The translations under genes were made by a program, and so were the position numbers. Below, one piece after another: positions 17,925 through 26,646 of a stretch of 64,000 nucleotides of DNA. The stretch lies in contig NZ_JANHOJ010000004.1 of the NCBI RefSeq assembly GCF_026930145.1, positions 124,001 through 188,000 on the forward strand, read 5' to 3'. The notes beneath the pieces are model-generated. The model was not told where the DNA came from and did no database searches. It saw only the letters and a list, made by a program, of their open reading frames with translations. The DNA is from Bartonella sp. A05 (GTDB lineage: Bacteria > Pseudomonadota > Alphaproteobacteria > Rhizobiales > Rhizobiaceae). Within the stretch, counting starts at the first letter, position 1. Each line of letters begins with the position of its first letter.

Positions 17925-18973
17925 ATGATATAAATTTTTTGAGCAAATATGATGATATTGAGGGCGTTTTATCCCCATCACAAAACAATATCCTCATTGG
18001 CCATGAAGAAGTTCGCCATTTTTTAGCACAAATGCGTAGAGAAGAGCGTTTACATCATGCTTTATTGTTTGAAGGAGAGCAGGGAATTGGAAAGGCGACA
18101 TTAGCTTTTCATTTTGCTTGGAATATTTTAAGCAATCAAAAGAATGGGTTTCTACAGCCAGAGCATAATTCAATCATATGGAACCAGATTGCACAGGGCA
18201 GCCATCCTGCTCTATTACATGTTTCACGTCACTTTGATTTTAAAACAAAAAAGTTCAAAACAGCTATAACAATTGACGATATTCGCGATGTTATGCATTT
18301 TTTAAACCAAACATCTCAAGATGGAGGATGGCGTATTGTTATCATTGATCCTGCAGATGATATGAATAAAAATGCCGCTAATGCAATTCTCAAAATGCTT
18401 GAAGAACCTCCAAAGAAGACTTTATTCATTATCATTACGCATTCTCTAGGAAAATTACTTCCGACAATTCGTTCACGTTGCCAACAGGTTTCTTTACGAC
18501 CATTGCATAATGATGAGATGAAGCAAGCTATTTCACATGTTTGTTCTAATCAGATGCTGACTGATACAGAAATCGAAACAATCATGCAAAAATCCCAAGG
18601 CAGCCTTCGAAAAGCGGCCTTACTTATTTGCTATGGTGGACTTGAAATTGTTAAAACTATTGATAATCTCTTAAAAAACTCTACTTGTAATCCTGTTATT
18701 GTACACAACCTTGCCCAAACACTTTCATCTTTTGATGCAGATATCCAATTTAAACAATTTTGTGATGAAGTTCTTGATATAGTTCGAAAAAGAGCTTTCA
18801 TGCTAGCTGAAAAGGGTGCCTTTTCTCTCTCAAAACAGTGTGCACAAACATGGCGAGATATTCATCAAGAGATAGTAGAACTGCGATCATTTAATCTTGA
18901 TAAAAAGCAGTTTGTTATCAATATGCTTTTTAAAGTTCATAAGATCATTCACGAATACGAGCTTTTTCCGTGA
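17921..18973 (+). CDS. holB: DNA polymerase III subunit delta'
   Basis: This 350-residue clamp-loader subunit belongs to the AAA+ family. The Walker A-like site GEQGIGKAT lacks the Ser/Thr directly after the lysine, in keeping with delta' not using ATP. The region EEPPKKTLFIIITHS and the arginine-finger motif TIRSRCQ (SRC) are clear. I start at ATG 17921, which overlaps the tmk stop; the frame is open 23 codons further into tmk but homologues begin near MNDINFL. It is in the operon tmk-holB-metG-tatD-MBL. Confidence 0.94.
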   Translation: MNDINFLSKYDDIEGVLSPSQNNILIGHEEVRHFLAQMRREERLHHALLFEGEQGIGKATLAFHFAWNILSNQKNGFLQPEHNSIIWNQIAQGSHPALLHVSRHFDFKTKKFKTAITIDDIRDVMHFLNQTSQDGGWRIVIIDPADDMNKNAANAILKMLEEPPKKTLFIIITHSLGKLLPTIRSRCQQVSLRPLHNDEMKQAISHVCSNQMLTDTEIETIMQKSQGSLRKAALLICYGGLEIVKTIDNLLKNSTCNPVIVHNLAQTLSSFDADIQFKQFCDEVLDIVRKRAFMLAEKGAFSLSKQCAQTWRDIHQEIVELRSFNLDKKQFVINMLFKVHKIIHEYELFP

Positions 18974-19032
18974 CAATGCAATTGACAAGCGTTATGTGAT
19001 TATATCCTTTATTGCAATTCAGTGGGTATAAC

Positions 19033-20574
19033 ATGCGTGATACATATTATATAACAACTCCAATTTTTTATCCTAATGGCGCTCCGCATATTGGACATGC
19101 CTATAATGCAATTGCAAGTGATGCTCTAGCTCGGTTTCAACGATCAGATGGTAAAGATGTATTTTTCTTATCCGGTACGGATGAGCATGGTTTAAAAATG
19201 CAACAAACCGCAGAAGCATTGAATATAACACCTCAACAACTTGCAGATCGCAATAGTGCTATTTTTCAAAAAATGCTCACAGCATTAAATTGTTCTAATG
19301 ACGATTTCATTCGCACAACAGAAGAGCGGCATCATCAAGCATGTCAAGCGATTTGGAAAAAGATGGAAGCGAATGGCGATATTTATCTTGATCGTTATGC
19401 TGGTTGGTATTCCGTTCGTCAAGAGGCTTACTATGAAGAAAAGGATACTGAAATTAGGGAAAACGGAGTTCGTTATGAGAAAGAATTGGGATCTCCAGTT
19501 GAATGGAATGAAGAGGAAAGTTATTTTTTTAGACTTTCCCGTTATGAAGAATCTCTTCTTGAGCATCATGAAAAATATCCTGATTTCATTGGTCCCAATG
19601 AACGACGTAACGAAATTATAAGTTTTATTAAATCAGGTTTGAAAGATATCTCTATTTCACGGACGAATTTTAATTGGGGAGTTCCCGTTCCTGGTAATCC
19701 AAAGCATGTAATGTATGTATGGGTTGATGCACTTACAAATTATCTCACTGCAATTAGCTTTTTCGATGAAACCTCAAAAACACGTGATTTTTGGCCTGCA
19801 AATAATCATATCATTGGTAAAGACATTATTCGTTTTCATGCAATCTATTGGCCAGCATTTTTGATGTCAGCTGGAATTGAATTGCCTAAGCGCATTTTTG
19901 CACATGGCTTTTTGCTCAATTGCGGTACAAAAATGTCAAAGTCTGTTGGAAATGTTGTTGATCCTTTTGAAATGATCGATCGTTACGGTCTCGATCAGGT
20001 ACGTTACTTTTTTCTCCGTGAAGTGCCATTTGGGCAAGATGGCAGTTATAACCATGAGAGTTTTGTGAACCGCATTAATGCAGATCTTGCTAATGATCTT
20101 GGTAATTTGGCGCAGCGCTCTTTGTCTATGATTGAAAAACATTGTGATTTAAAAGTTCCTGTACCAGCAGCATTTTCAGTTCAAGATACGCAACTTTTAG
20201 AACAATCTCTTGAAGCGCTTGAAATAGCACGTCAAGCAATGGCGCGCCAGGCACCACATTTAGCGCTTTCAGCTGTTTTTTCTGTTATAGCTGACGCTAA
20301 CCGCTATTTTGCAAATGAAGAGCCTTGGAATTTACGTAAAAATAATTCAGAAAGATTTTGTACAGTTCTTTATGTGACTGTGGAAGTTTTGCGGCGGATA
20401 GGCATTATGCTTTTGCCTTTCATTCCGCAATCAGCTGCTAAGCTTCTTGATAGCCTTGCAATAGCTGAAAAAGATCGATTATTGTACCATATAAGCAACT
20501 GTAAAATTAAAGAAGGTATAACTCTTCCAAAACCAGAACCAATTTTCCCACGTTATACTATTAAAGAAGGCTGA
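19033..20574 (+). CDS. metG: Methionyl-tRNA synthetase
   Basis: This 513-residue class I synthetase charges tRNA-Met. The HIGH motif is HIGH at residues 19-22 ([11 protein letters not shown]), and KMSKS is at 300-304. The connective region [11 protein letters not shown] has no zinc-knuckle cysteines, marking the short form, and there is no C-terminal tRNA-binding (Trbp111-like) extension. I use ATG 19033; an in-frame TTG at 19012 is less likely. It follows holB by about 60 bp, and tatD starts 4 bp after the stop. Confidence 0.97.
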   Translation: MRDTYYITTPIFYPNGAPHIGHAYNAIASDALARFQRSDGKDVFFLSGTDEHGLKMQQTAEALNITPQQLADRNSAIFQKMLTALNCSNDDFIRTTEERHHQACQAIWKKMEANGDIYLDRYAGWYSVRQEAYYEEKDTEIRENGVRYEKELGSPVEWNEEESYFFRLSRYEESLLEHHEKYPDFIGPNERRNEIISFIKSGLKDISISRTNFNWGVPVPGNPKHVMYVWVDALTNYLTAISFFDETSKTRDFWPANNHIIGKDIIRFHAIYWPAFLMSAGIELPKRIFAHGFLLNCGTKMSKSVGNVVDPFEMIDRYGLDQVRYFFLREVPFGQDGSYNHESFVNRINADLANDLGNLAQRSLSMIEKHCDLKVPVPAAFSVQDTQLLEQSLEALEIARQAMARQAPHLALSAVFSVIADANRYFANEEPWNLRKNNSERFCTVLYVTVEVLRRIGIMLLPFIPQSAAKLLDSLAIAEKDRLLYHISNCKIKEGITLPKPEPIFPRYTIKEG

Positions 20575-20578
20575 ACTA

Positions 20579-21361
20579 ATGATGCTCATTGATACACACT
20601 GTCACCTTGATTTTGAAGAGTTCACACAAGATTTGGATGGTGTTGTTCAACGAGCTTTGGCTGCTGATGTTGGACGTATGATAACAATTTCAACACATGT
20701 TCATAAATTGGATAAACTTTTAGAAATTGCAGAAACTTATGAACAGGTGTTTTGTTCCGTCGGCACACATCCAAATTACGCGCATGAAGAAAAAGAGAAA
20801 AATATTAAAGCTGAAGATCTTATTTGTTTGTCGAAACATCCTAAAATTGTCGCACTTGGTGAAGTTGGGCTCGATTATTATTATGACTATGCTTCACCGC
20901 AAGAACAAAAGGAAAGTCTCCTAGAACATATCACCGCTTCTCGAGAAACACAGTTACCTATTGTAATTCATTCACGAAATGCTGATACGGATATGGAGCA
21001 GATATTACGTGAACAAATGAAAGAGGGAAGCTTTCCATTTGTTCTGCATTGTTTTTCGTCTGGAATACAACTTGCTCGCGCTAGCATTGCACTTGGTGGT
21101 TATATATCTTTTTCAGGTATTCTCACTTTCAAAAATGCATCTGAAATCCGTGAAATAGCGAAAATCATTCCACATAAGCACTTACTCGTTGAGACTGATG
21201 CACCATTTTTGGCGCCGGTTCCCTATAGAGGAAAAACAAATGAACCATCTTTTGTGCGTCATACAGTGGCTGTTTTAGCAAAAACAATTGGCTTAAGTAT
21301 TGAAGAAACAGCTCACATAACAACACAGAATGCTTTTCGTTTGTTTAGCAAAATGAAATAA
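20579..21361 (+). CDS. tatD: TatD family metal-dependent hydrolase
   Basis: This protein of about 260 residues is a TIM-barrel hydrolase of the TatD DNase family. Metal-binding motifs appear in order: DTHCHLDF (near residue 5), GEVGLDYYYD (near 97), VIHSRNAD (near 131), LHCFSSG (near 157) and ETDAPFLAP (near 207). The family has 3'-5' exonuclease activity on DNA and sometimes other targets. Two tandem ATGs (20579 and 20582) are possible starts. It lies in the conserved cluster between metG and an MBL hydrolase. Confidence 0.95.
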   Translation: MMLIDTHCHLDFEEFTQDLDGVVQRALAADVGRMITISTHVHKLDKLLEIAETYEQVFCSVGTHPNYAHEEKEKNIKAEDLICLSKHPKIVALGEVGLDYYYDYASPQEQKESLLEHITASRETQLPIVIHSRNADTDMEQILREQMKEGSFPFVLHCFSSGIQLARASIALGGYISFSGILTFKNASEIREIAKIIPHKHLLVETDAPFLAPVPYRGKTNEPSFVRHTVAVLAKTIGLSIEETAHITTQNAFRLFSKMK

Positions 21362-21373
21362 GGTTAAAAAAGC

Positions 21374-22186
21374 ATGTTTGATAAATATCGGTTTACAATA
21401 TTAGGGTGTGGCTCATCTATGGGAGTACCTCATCCAAACGGTTATTGGGGGGATTGTAATCCGGATAATCCTAAAAATAAACGCTATAGAAGCTCTTTAT
21501 TAGTTGAACGCATTCATACATCAGATAAAAAAACAACAGTTGTTATTGATACTGGTCCAGATTTTCGATTACAAATGATTAATGCACGTGTTAGCCATCT
21601 TGATGCTGCTATTTACACACATTTTCACTCAGATCACTGTTATGGTATTGGTGATTTACGGTGTTATGCACATGCACAAAAATGTTTGATAGATATTTAC
21701 GCCGATGCATTTACGCTAGAGAATCTTAAAAATGCATCCAGTTTTTGTTTTCAGACCCCAAAAGATTCATATTATCCACCTATTTTAAAAGAAAATCTTA
21801 TTAATGAAGAAAGCATATTTACAGTCCAAGGTCAGGGCGGGGCAATTACTTTTCGTACACATCCACAATCTCACGGTGTTATCCATTCTCTGGGTTTTCG
21901 TATTGGTAATGTTGCTTATTGCACAGATGTTAACCAATTTCCTACCAAAGCACTACCAAACCTGATGAATTTAGATGTTTTAATTATTGATGCTCTTCAA
22001 TTTAAACCTCATTCAAGCCATTTTTCAGTTGATCAAGCATTGCATTGGATAGAGTATTTAAAACCGAAACGTGCTATATTAACACATATGAGTGGTTCAC
22101 TTGATTATGATGATGTTGTAAATTATGTCCCATCACATGTTGAACCTGCTTATCAAGGCCTTACTTTCGAAACACGCGCTGACTAG
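21374..22186 (+). CDS. MBL-fold metallo-hydrolase (PhnP-like)
   Basis: This 270-residue protein has the metallo-beta-lactamase fold. The metal site THFHSDHCYGIGDLR (HxHxDH) is near residue 78, with further ligands in SHGVIHSLGF, YCTDVN and ILTHMSG. The N-terminal GCGSSMGVPHPNG is typical of the PhnP/RNase Z-like branch, so a cyclic phosphodiesterase activity is likely. No phn genes are nearby, and the conserved neighbours (holB-metG-tatD) suggest a housekeeping role. It is the last gene of the operon, followed by a strong hairpin at 22240-22273. Confidence 0.9.
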   Translation: MFDKYRFTILGCGSSMGVPHPNGYWGDCNPDNPKNKRYRSSLLVERIHTSDKKTTVVIDTGPDFRLQMINARVSHLDAAIYTHFHSDHCYGIGDLRCYAHAQKCLIDIYADAFTLENLKNASSFCFQTPKDSYYPPILKENLINEESIFTVQGQGGAITFRTHPQSHGVIHSLGFRIGNVAYCTDVNQFPTKALPNLMNLDVLIIDALQFKPHSSHFSVDQALHWIEYLKPKRAILTHMSGSLDYDDVVNYVPSHVEPAYQGLTFETRAD

Positions 22187-22239
22187 AAATTATTCTCAAT
22201 TTAAATAATCAACACATTATTGCCATAATGATGTTTTAA

Positions 22240-22273
22240 TAATGCTCATATTATGACAATAATATGAGCATTA
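22240..22273 (+). terminator. Strong hairpin downstream of the metG-tatD operon
   Basis: The 15-bp arms taatgctcatattat (22240-22254) and ataatatgagcatta (22259-22273) pair perfectly around the tetraloop GACA. No long T run follows, but the position 53 bp after the last operon gene suits transcript ending or 3'-end protection. Confidence 0.6.
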
Positions 22274-22397
22274 CGTATTTATTGCGTATAAGATGGGGGG
22301 TATATCTCATATCAATCGGGGGACCCTTTTTATTATCTCATATCATATTATCGCATAATATATATTATGGAACTAAATTAGAAAGGGCATTGATATT

Positions 22398-22496
22398 ATG
22401 GCAATGGCAGTTTGGGGTTTAACATCAACACTTTTGTGGATATTTTCTACACCCTTCAAAAGTAACTGGGATTTGTGGTGGGTACCTTTTTACTAA
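22398..22496 (+). CDS. Possible 32-residue Trp-rich membrane microprotein
   Basis: A complete ATG-to-TAA frame encodes 32 residues starting MAMAVWGLTS and ending WWVPFY. It has a hydrophobic segment (about residues 5-18) and four tryptophans. GAAAGGG lies about 11 bases upstream, a loose ribosome site. A hairpin follows at 22539-22560. I do not recognise a family. Its isolated position and single evidence line leave it tentative. Confidence 0.35.
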   Translation: MAMAVWGLTSTLLWIFSTPFKSNWDLWWVPFY

Positions 22497-22538
22497 GTGT
22501 TAGTGTTAAATGTATTTTTAAAAATTAAAAAGAAAGTT

Positions 22539-22560
22539 GGGTCAGATAGTTCACTGACCC
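22539..22560 (-). terminator. Terminator-like hairpin for pcs
   Basis: gggtcag (22539-22545) and ctgaccc (22554-22560) form a perfect 7-bp GC-rich stem with an 8-base loop. On the minus strand it is followed by a T-rich stretch (aactttcttttt), so it probably terminates pcs, whose stop is 35 bp upstream. On the plus strand it could also close the small 22398-22496 frame. Confidence 0.65.
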
Positions 22561-22594
22561 GATATTCTTTTCTCCCATAATAAAAGAAATTCTA

Positions 22595-23371
22595 TCATTT
22601 TTTGTTATTTTTTTGCGCACCTAAGTTGGGGAATACTTGCATGATAGCACCGATACAATAAATATAAATACCAGTTGATAAAATTCCAATCTTAACCCAA
22701 GATGGAACATTCAGTTGGTAAAAAAATGCAGCAATGCTAAAGAAGCACCACATGAGAAAAATAGAAAGATTAAGTGCACGTAAACGAATAACTCTTACTG
22801 GGTGGATAAAATAAATTGGTAAAAAAGATATAATTGCTGATAAAATAACAATGGTGAAAGCAATCCATTCTTCCGGTTTTACCACAAAAAGTACGAAAAC
22901 AACCATATTCCAAACGACAGGAAACCCTTTAAAAAAGTTTTCTTTTGTCTTCATTCTGGTATCTGCATAGTAAATAGCTGATGAAATGACAATAACAGCA
23001 CTCAATAAAAACGATAATCCTGACCCTATAAGACCACTTTGATAAAGCGCAAAGGCTGGAATTAAAACATAGGTCACATAGTCAATGATGTTATCCAGTA
23101 GTTCACCAGACCATATTGGTAGTATATATTTAACATCAAGTTTACGCGCTATTGGTCCATCGATACCATCAACGAGAAGTGCAAGACCGAGCCAAAAAAA
23201 CATAGCAGTCCATTCTTTTTCAGCTGCGGATATTAGAGAAAGAAATGCCAAAAACGAACCTGAAGCTGTAAGCAAATGGACAGAAAATGCTTTTGCCTGT
23301 GGCATTGTTACGGTTTTATGGCGTAGCCGATCAGAGTTAGTTTGGATTTTTTCTGTTAGTTTACATTTCAA
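22595..23371 (-). CDS. pcs: Phosphatidylcholine synthase
   Basis: This 258-residue inner-membrane enzyme condenses choline with CDP-diacylglycerol. The CDP-alcohol phosphatidyltransferase motif is present in the Pcs form: DGIDGPIARKLDV, then SGELLDNIIDYVTY, giving the D-G-x2-A-R-x(n)-G-x3-D-x3-D pattern near residues 87-113. Several membrane segments follow. The enzyme is typical of bacteria associated with eukaryotes, which supply the choline. The N-terminus may really begin at MPQAKAFSVH (residue 23). It is transcribed divergently from the FAD monooxygenase. Confidence 0.94.
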   Translation of the reverse strand: MKCKLTEKIQTNSDRLRHKTVTMPQAKAFSVHLLTASGSFLAFLSLISAAEKEWTAMFFWLGLALLVDGIDGPIARKLDVKYILPIWSGELLDNIIDYVTYVLIPAFALYQSGLIGSGLSFLLSAVIVISSAIYYADTRMKTKENFFKGFPVVWNMVVFVLFVVKPEEWIAFTIVILSAIISFLPIYFIHPVRVIRLRALNLSIFLMWCFFSIAAFFYQLNVPSWVKIGILSTGIYIYCIGAIMQVFPNLGAQKNNKK

Positions 23372-23529
23372 CGTTTTTTATCCTCTTTTCTAGAGTGTAT
23401 GACTAATATTTATATAAAGATGATTACTTCTTATATTTGCAATATTTATTATATAAAATTTATTATAAAATATATTTATTTATTATATTTTAAGTATACT
23501 TAAAATATAATGGAAAGGTTCAAGCAATT

Positions 23530-24735
23530 GTGACATTTGAAACAAACAAAGAGAATATTGCCGTTATTGGTGCAGGCCCAGTTGGTATGTTAGCAGCACT
23601 TAGTCTTGCGCATAGAGGCTATTCTGTTGCCCTTATCGGTCCATCTACTTACGCTGATGAATTACGAACGACTGCTCTTATGATGCCAGCAATTCACATG
23701 CTTCAAGAACTCCATATTTGGAATACTATCAAAAATCGTGCAGCAGCTTTATCTTTAATTAGAATCATTGATGTAACATCCAGGCTTGTACGTGCCCCTA
23801 ATGTCAATTTTTGTTCTGCTGAAATTGGCGAAGAAGCTTTTGGTTATAATATACCAAATTTAATACTAAATAAGGCTTTAAGCGATTCTATTGCGCATAC
23901 GTCAAACATTATAAGGTTTTTTTCTTCAGCAAAATCTTTTCGACATCAACAAAATCATACATCTATTACTCTTACAGATAACAGAGTTATTCATGCATCA
24001 CTTATTGTTGCTGCTGATGGACGTCATTCTCCAACACGTGCTGCAGCTGGGATTGGTGTCAAACAATGGAATTATCCGCAAACAGCACTTGTTTTAAATT
24101 TTTCACATGATTTGCCTCATAATAATATATCAACTGAATTTCATACAGAGAATGGTCCCTTTACACAGGTCCCTCTCCCGGAAAATCAATCTAGCTTAGT
24201 ATGGGTTGTTAACTCTTCTCGCGCTAAAGAATTATTAAGTATGGGATCAAAAGCAATTGCAAAAGTAATAGAAGATCAGATGCAGTCAATGCTTGGCAAG
24301 CTAATAGTAGAAACATCAGTTCAAACATGGCCTCTTTTAGGTATGATTCCTGATTGTTTTGCTGCCAATCGAACAATTTTAGTGGGAGAATCAGCCCATG
24401 TCTTACCTCCTATTGGAGCGCAAGGATTGAATCTAGGGTTTCGTGATGTTCAAACTTTGATCAACATTCTGTCAAAAACAACTTTCGATTCTAATTCTAA
24501 AGCGCTCACTGCGCATTATAATCAATGCCGAAAATCTGATATATTTATTCGAAGCGGATTTGTTCATGCGCTCAACTATGCTTTACTTTCCAATATGTTG
24601 CCTATTCATATTATGCGAAATATTGGGCTTGAATTATTGCGTAGTTGCTCACCATTGCGTAATTTATTTATGCGAGAAGGAATACATCCCGGTGATGGCT
24701 TAAAAGAAATTATGCAGATATTCACAACAAAATAA
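23530..24735 (+). CDS. UbiH/UbiF family FAD-dependent monooxygenase
   Basis: This 401-residue flavoprotein starts at GTG 23530. The dinucleotide fold GAGPVGMLAALSLAHRG is at residues 14-30. The middle motif ADGRHSPTR (near 159) and the FAD motif LVGESAHVLPPIGAQGLNLGFRD (near 286) are present, the latter with Glu in place of the usual Asp of GDAAH. The family hydroxylates the ubiquinone ring, but related members act on other aromatics. The Nudix gene follows 19 bp later. Confidence 0.9.
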   Translation: MTFETNKENIAVIGAGPVGMLAALSLAHRGYSVALIGPSTYADELRTTALMMPAIHMLQELHIWNTIKNRAAALSLIRIIDVTSRLVRAPNVNFCSAEIGEEAFGYNIPNLILNKALSDSIAHTSNIIRFFSSAKSFRHQQNHTSITLTDNRVIHASLIVAADGRHSPTRAAAGIGVKQWNYPQTALVLNFSHDLPHNNISTEFHTENGPFTQVPLPENQSSLVWVVNSSRAKELLSMGSKAIAKVIEDQMQSMLGKLIVETSVQTWPLLGMIPDCFAANRTILVGESAHVLPPIGAQGLNLGFRDVQTLINILSKTTFDSNSKALTAHYNQCRKSDIFIRSGFVHALNYALLSNMLPIHIMRNIGLELLRSCSPLRNLFMREGIHPGDGLKEIMQIFTTK

Positions 24736-24754
24736 CTCAAACAATTACGCAGAT

Positions 24755-25222
24755 ATGATAGAAATAAATGGTACTGATATAGCTTATGACAAACGTATTT
24801 TGATAAATAATACACATTTTTTGCAAGTCGGTGCGCTCGTTTATCGCGTAAAAAGTGAAAATATTGAATTTCTTCTTATTACAAGTCGAGGATCTGGTCG
24901 ATGGATTATACCAAAAGGATGGCCAATTCCAGGAAAAACTTTGTCACAAACTGCGCTGCAAGAAGCTTTCGAGGAAGCTGGAATACGTGGTATTGTTGAG
25001 ACGTCTCCTATTGGTACTTATGAATATGAAAAATTAGATTTACCGATAGTAAAAAATGGCAAATTCTGTGTCTATGTCTTTTCTGTTCTTTATTCGCATC
25101 AAGAGAAAAAATGGCCTGAACAAAATCAACGTATATATGAATGGGTTACAGCTTCAGAAGCGGCAAAACGTGTTGATGAACAGCAGCTTAGAAAAATTTT
25201 ATTGTATTATAAACCACATTAA
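24755..25222 (+). CDS. Nudix hydrolase
   Basis: This 155-residue protein contains a Nudix box at residues 55-77, KGWPIPGKTLSQ then EAFEEAGI. The first conserved glutamate is lysine (Lys61) and the arginine of REUxEE is glutamine; the KGWP context resembles diphosphoinositol-polyphosphate-type Nudix enzymes, where such changes occur. The catalytic EE pair is kept. The substrate is unknown; nucleoside polyphosphates or inositol-type phosphates are candidates. It follows the FAD monooxygenase closely and is probably cotranscribed. Confidence 0.87.
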   Translation: MIEINGTDIAYDKRILINNTHFLQVGALVYRVKSENIEFLLITSRGSGRWIIPKGWPIPGKTLSQTALQEAFEEAGIRGIVETSPIGTYEYEKLDLPIVKNGKFCVYVFSVLYSHQEKKWPEQNQRIYEWVTASEAAKRVDEQQLRKILLYYKPH

Positions 25223-25408
25223 AACCAATATAAATCATCAACCCATCAATTAATATGAATACTGTAAACTATGAAAGATAAGATTTGCAGTTAAAATTTT
25301 ATAATGATGTTCAACAAAATAGATTGGGAACCAATTCGCAATGCAAAGGTTAAATTAATGTATACAAAGTAAATATTAAAAAACATTTTTTTAATAAATG
25401 GTTGCAAG

Positions 25409-25750
25409 ATGAGACTAAAGAGAAATTTTATATCAATTCCTTTTTTTATAATGATTGTTTATCTCTCATCTATAATTATGGCGTTATCAAATGAGCTTGT
25501 TGACAATCCCTATCCCTATTGTCAAACTCTTGAGCATATCTTCATCCAAAAAAATATCACTAAAGCAGGACAAAACTCATTTACTGCTTCACAAATTAAA
25601 AAACGTATAATGAAAAATGGCCTCGATATTAAACAATTGCGTTTAGATGACAAAGGTATTTGGCGCGCTTTAGTAGAATTCAACAAGTGCCATTTTCTCA
25701 TATCGGTAGATTATTCTGGAATAATTAGTATTTCAAATGAGAGAAAATAA
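25409..25750 (+). CDS. Small exported protein, PepSY-like
   Basis: This 113-residue protein has an N-terminal hydrophobic signal segment (about residues 9-26) and a mature part with two cysteines (Cys38 and Cys93 region). The C-terminal segment DIKQLRLDDKGIWRALVEFNK followed by ISVDYSGIIS resembles a PepSY domain, where a beta hairpin ends in a 'tG.ii' turn. The likely location is the periplasm. It is followed after one base by the 25752 gene, so the two form a pair. Function is not known. Confidence 0.65.
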   Translation: MRLKRNFISIPFFIMIVYLSSIIMALSNELVDNPYPYCQTLEHIFIQKNITKAGQNSFTASQIKKRIMKNGLDIKQLRLDDKGIWRALVEFNKCHFLISVDYSGIISISNERK

Positions 25751-25751
25751 T

Positions 25752-26048
25752 ATGATTGATTTTGAAGCTTACAACGATATTAATTCAAATATTCAAAAGA
25801 AAACTTTTTTAAAAGAAATCTATCATTCTATTAGAGAATCTGCACTCATTGGGGGAATAAATGGTAGTCTATCAGGAGCAATTGCAGCAATTCTTGCTGC
25901 TTATGGTTACATTTCTCTGCCAGGATTTGGTCCAATTATCGCCATGGGTACAAGTGTAGCGCTCCCTGCTGGCATAATAATGGGTGCTATGATAGGATCA
26001 ATAGTTGGTATTGTCATTGTTACAGTTTTTAGCTTTCTATGTAATTAA
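25752..26048 (+). CDS. Small glycine-rich membrane protein
   Basis: This 98-residue protein has an acidic N-terminal part (about residues 1-35) and a Gly/Ala-rich hydrophobic stretch from about 36 to 95 with glycine-zipper-like spacing (GGINGSLSGAIAAILAAYG, then GAMIGSIVGIVIV). It could form a two-helix membrane hairpin. I start at ATG 25752, one base after the previous stop, with GAGAGA upstream; ATG 25737 is an alternative. I recognise no family. Its pairing with the exported 25409 protein suggests a shared envelope role. Confidence 0.6.
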   Translation: MIDFEAYNDINSNIQKKTFLKEIYHSIRESALIGGINGSLSGAIAAILAAYGYISLPGFGPIIAMGTSVALPAGIIMGAMIGSIVGIVIVTVFSFLCN

Positions 26049-26162
26049 GTGTTTCTATAATGTGGAATTGTGTATTATTAGTATAAAAAAGAATATATAA
26101 TTTAAGAATTAGTTGTGATTAAAATATCCAAACAATTAATTAAAAATGCTTAATTTAAGTGA

Positions 26163-26190
26163 TTGACCTTTTGTAAAAATTTTGTAAAAA
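26163..26190 (+). promoter_or_regulatory. Probable promoter of tRNA-Ser
   Basis: TTGACC (26163-26168) is followed after 16 bp by TAAAAA (26185-26190). The same -35 hexamer is used at tRNA-Lys, and the predicted start near 26197 would leave a similar leader of about 30 bases. Confidence 0.45.
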
Positions 26191-26226
26191 GGCTTAATGT
26201 TTTCTCTAAAATAATATTTTTATTTT

Positions 26227-26316
26227 GGAGGGGTGGTCGAGTGGTTTAAGGCACCGGTCTTGAAAACCGGCGTGCAGGGAACTGTACCGTGGGTTCGAAT
26301 CCCACCCCCTCCGCCA
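26227..26316 (+). tRNA. tRNA-Ser (anticodon TGA)
   Basis: The 90-base sequence folds as a class II tRNA with a long variable arm. The acceptor stem GGAGGGG pairs with CCCCTCC, followed by discriminator G and an encoded CCA. The anticodon loop CTTGAAA is closed by CCGGT/ACCGG and gives TGA. The T arm contains GGTTCGAATCC. It decodes UCA and probably other UCN codons. Confidence 0.98.
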
Positions 26317-26646
26317 TGCATGAATTTTTATGCTATATAAATTTTACGCTATAGTGATTTGATTTTATTAGATTTTTTTCAAGGTAAGGGATGATAAAAT
26401 AAGGTTAGCGAATAGGATTTTTCAACTCGTTTTAAAAAATAGCTGATTGCTGTCCTTCAACCTCCCCTGCTATTTCTTTAAATTTTGCATCTGTAAAGTG
26501 TATAATAATATAAAAATAGAGCTATCAATAAAGTCGCTTTATTTTCATTTTAGCTGTTGCGTTACCCTCACAGACAAAAACATATTTACTCTTCAACTGC
26601 TTTCGTATCAACTGCTTTCGTAACACACACAGATCTTTTCATTTTC
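26317..26646. other. Spacer between tRNA-Ser and the DUF1561 gene
   Basis: This 330-bp spacer contains no supported gene. It holds a perfect 2x15-bp tandem duplication (26593-26622) a short way downstream of the stop of the toxin-homologue gene. Confidence 0.5.
26593..26622. repeat. Perfect two-copy 15-bp tandem duplication
   Basis: The unit tcaactgctttcgta occurs twice in direct succession (26593-26607 and 26608-26622), 25 bp beyond the stop codon of the DUF1561 gene. Confidence 0.9.
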
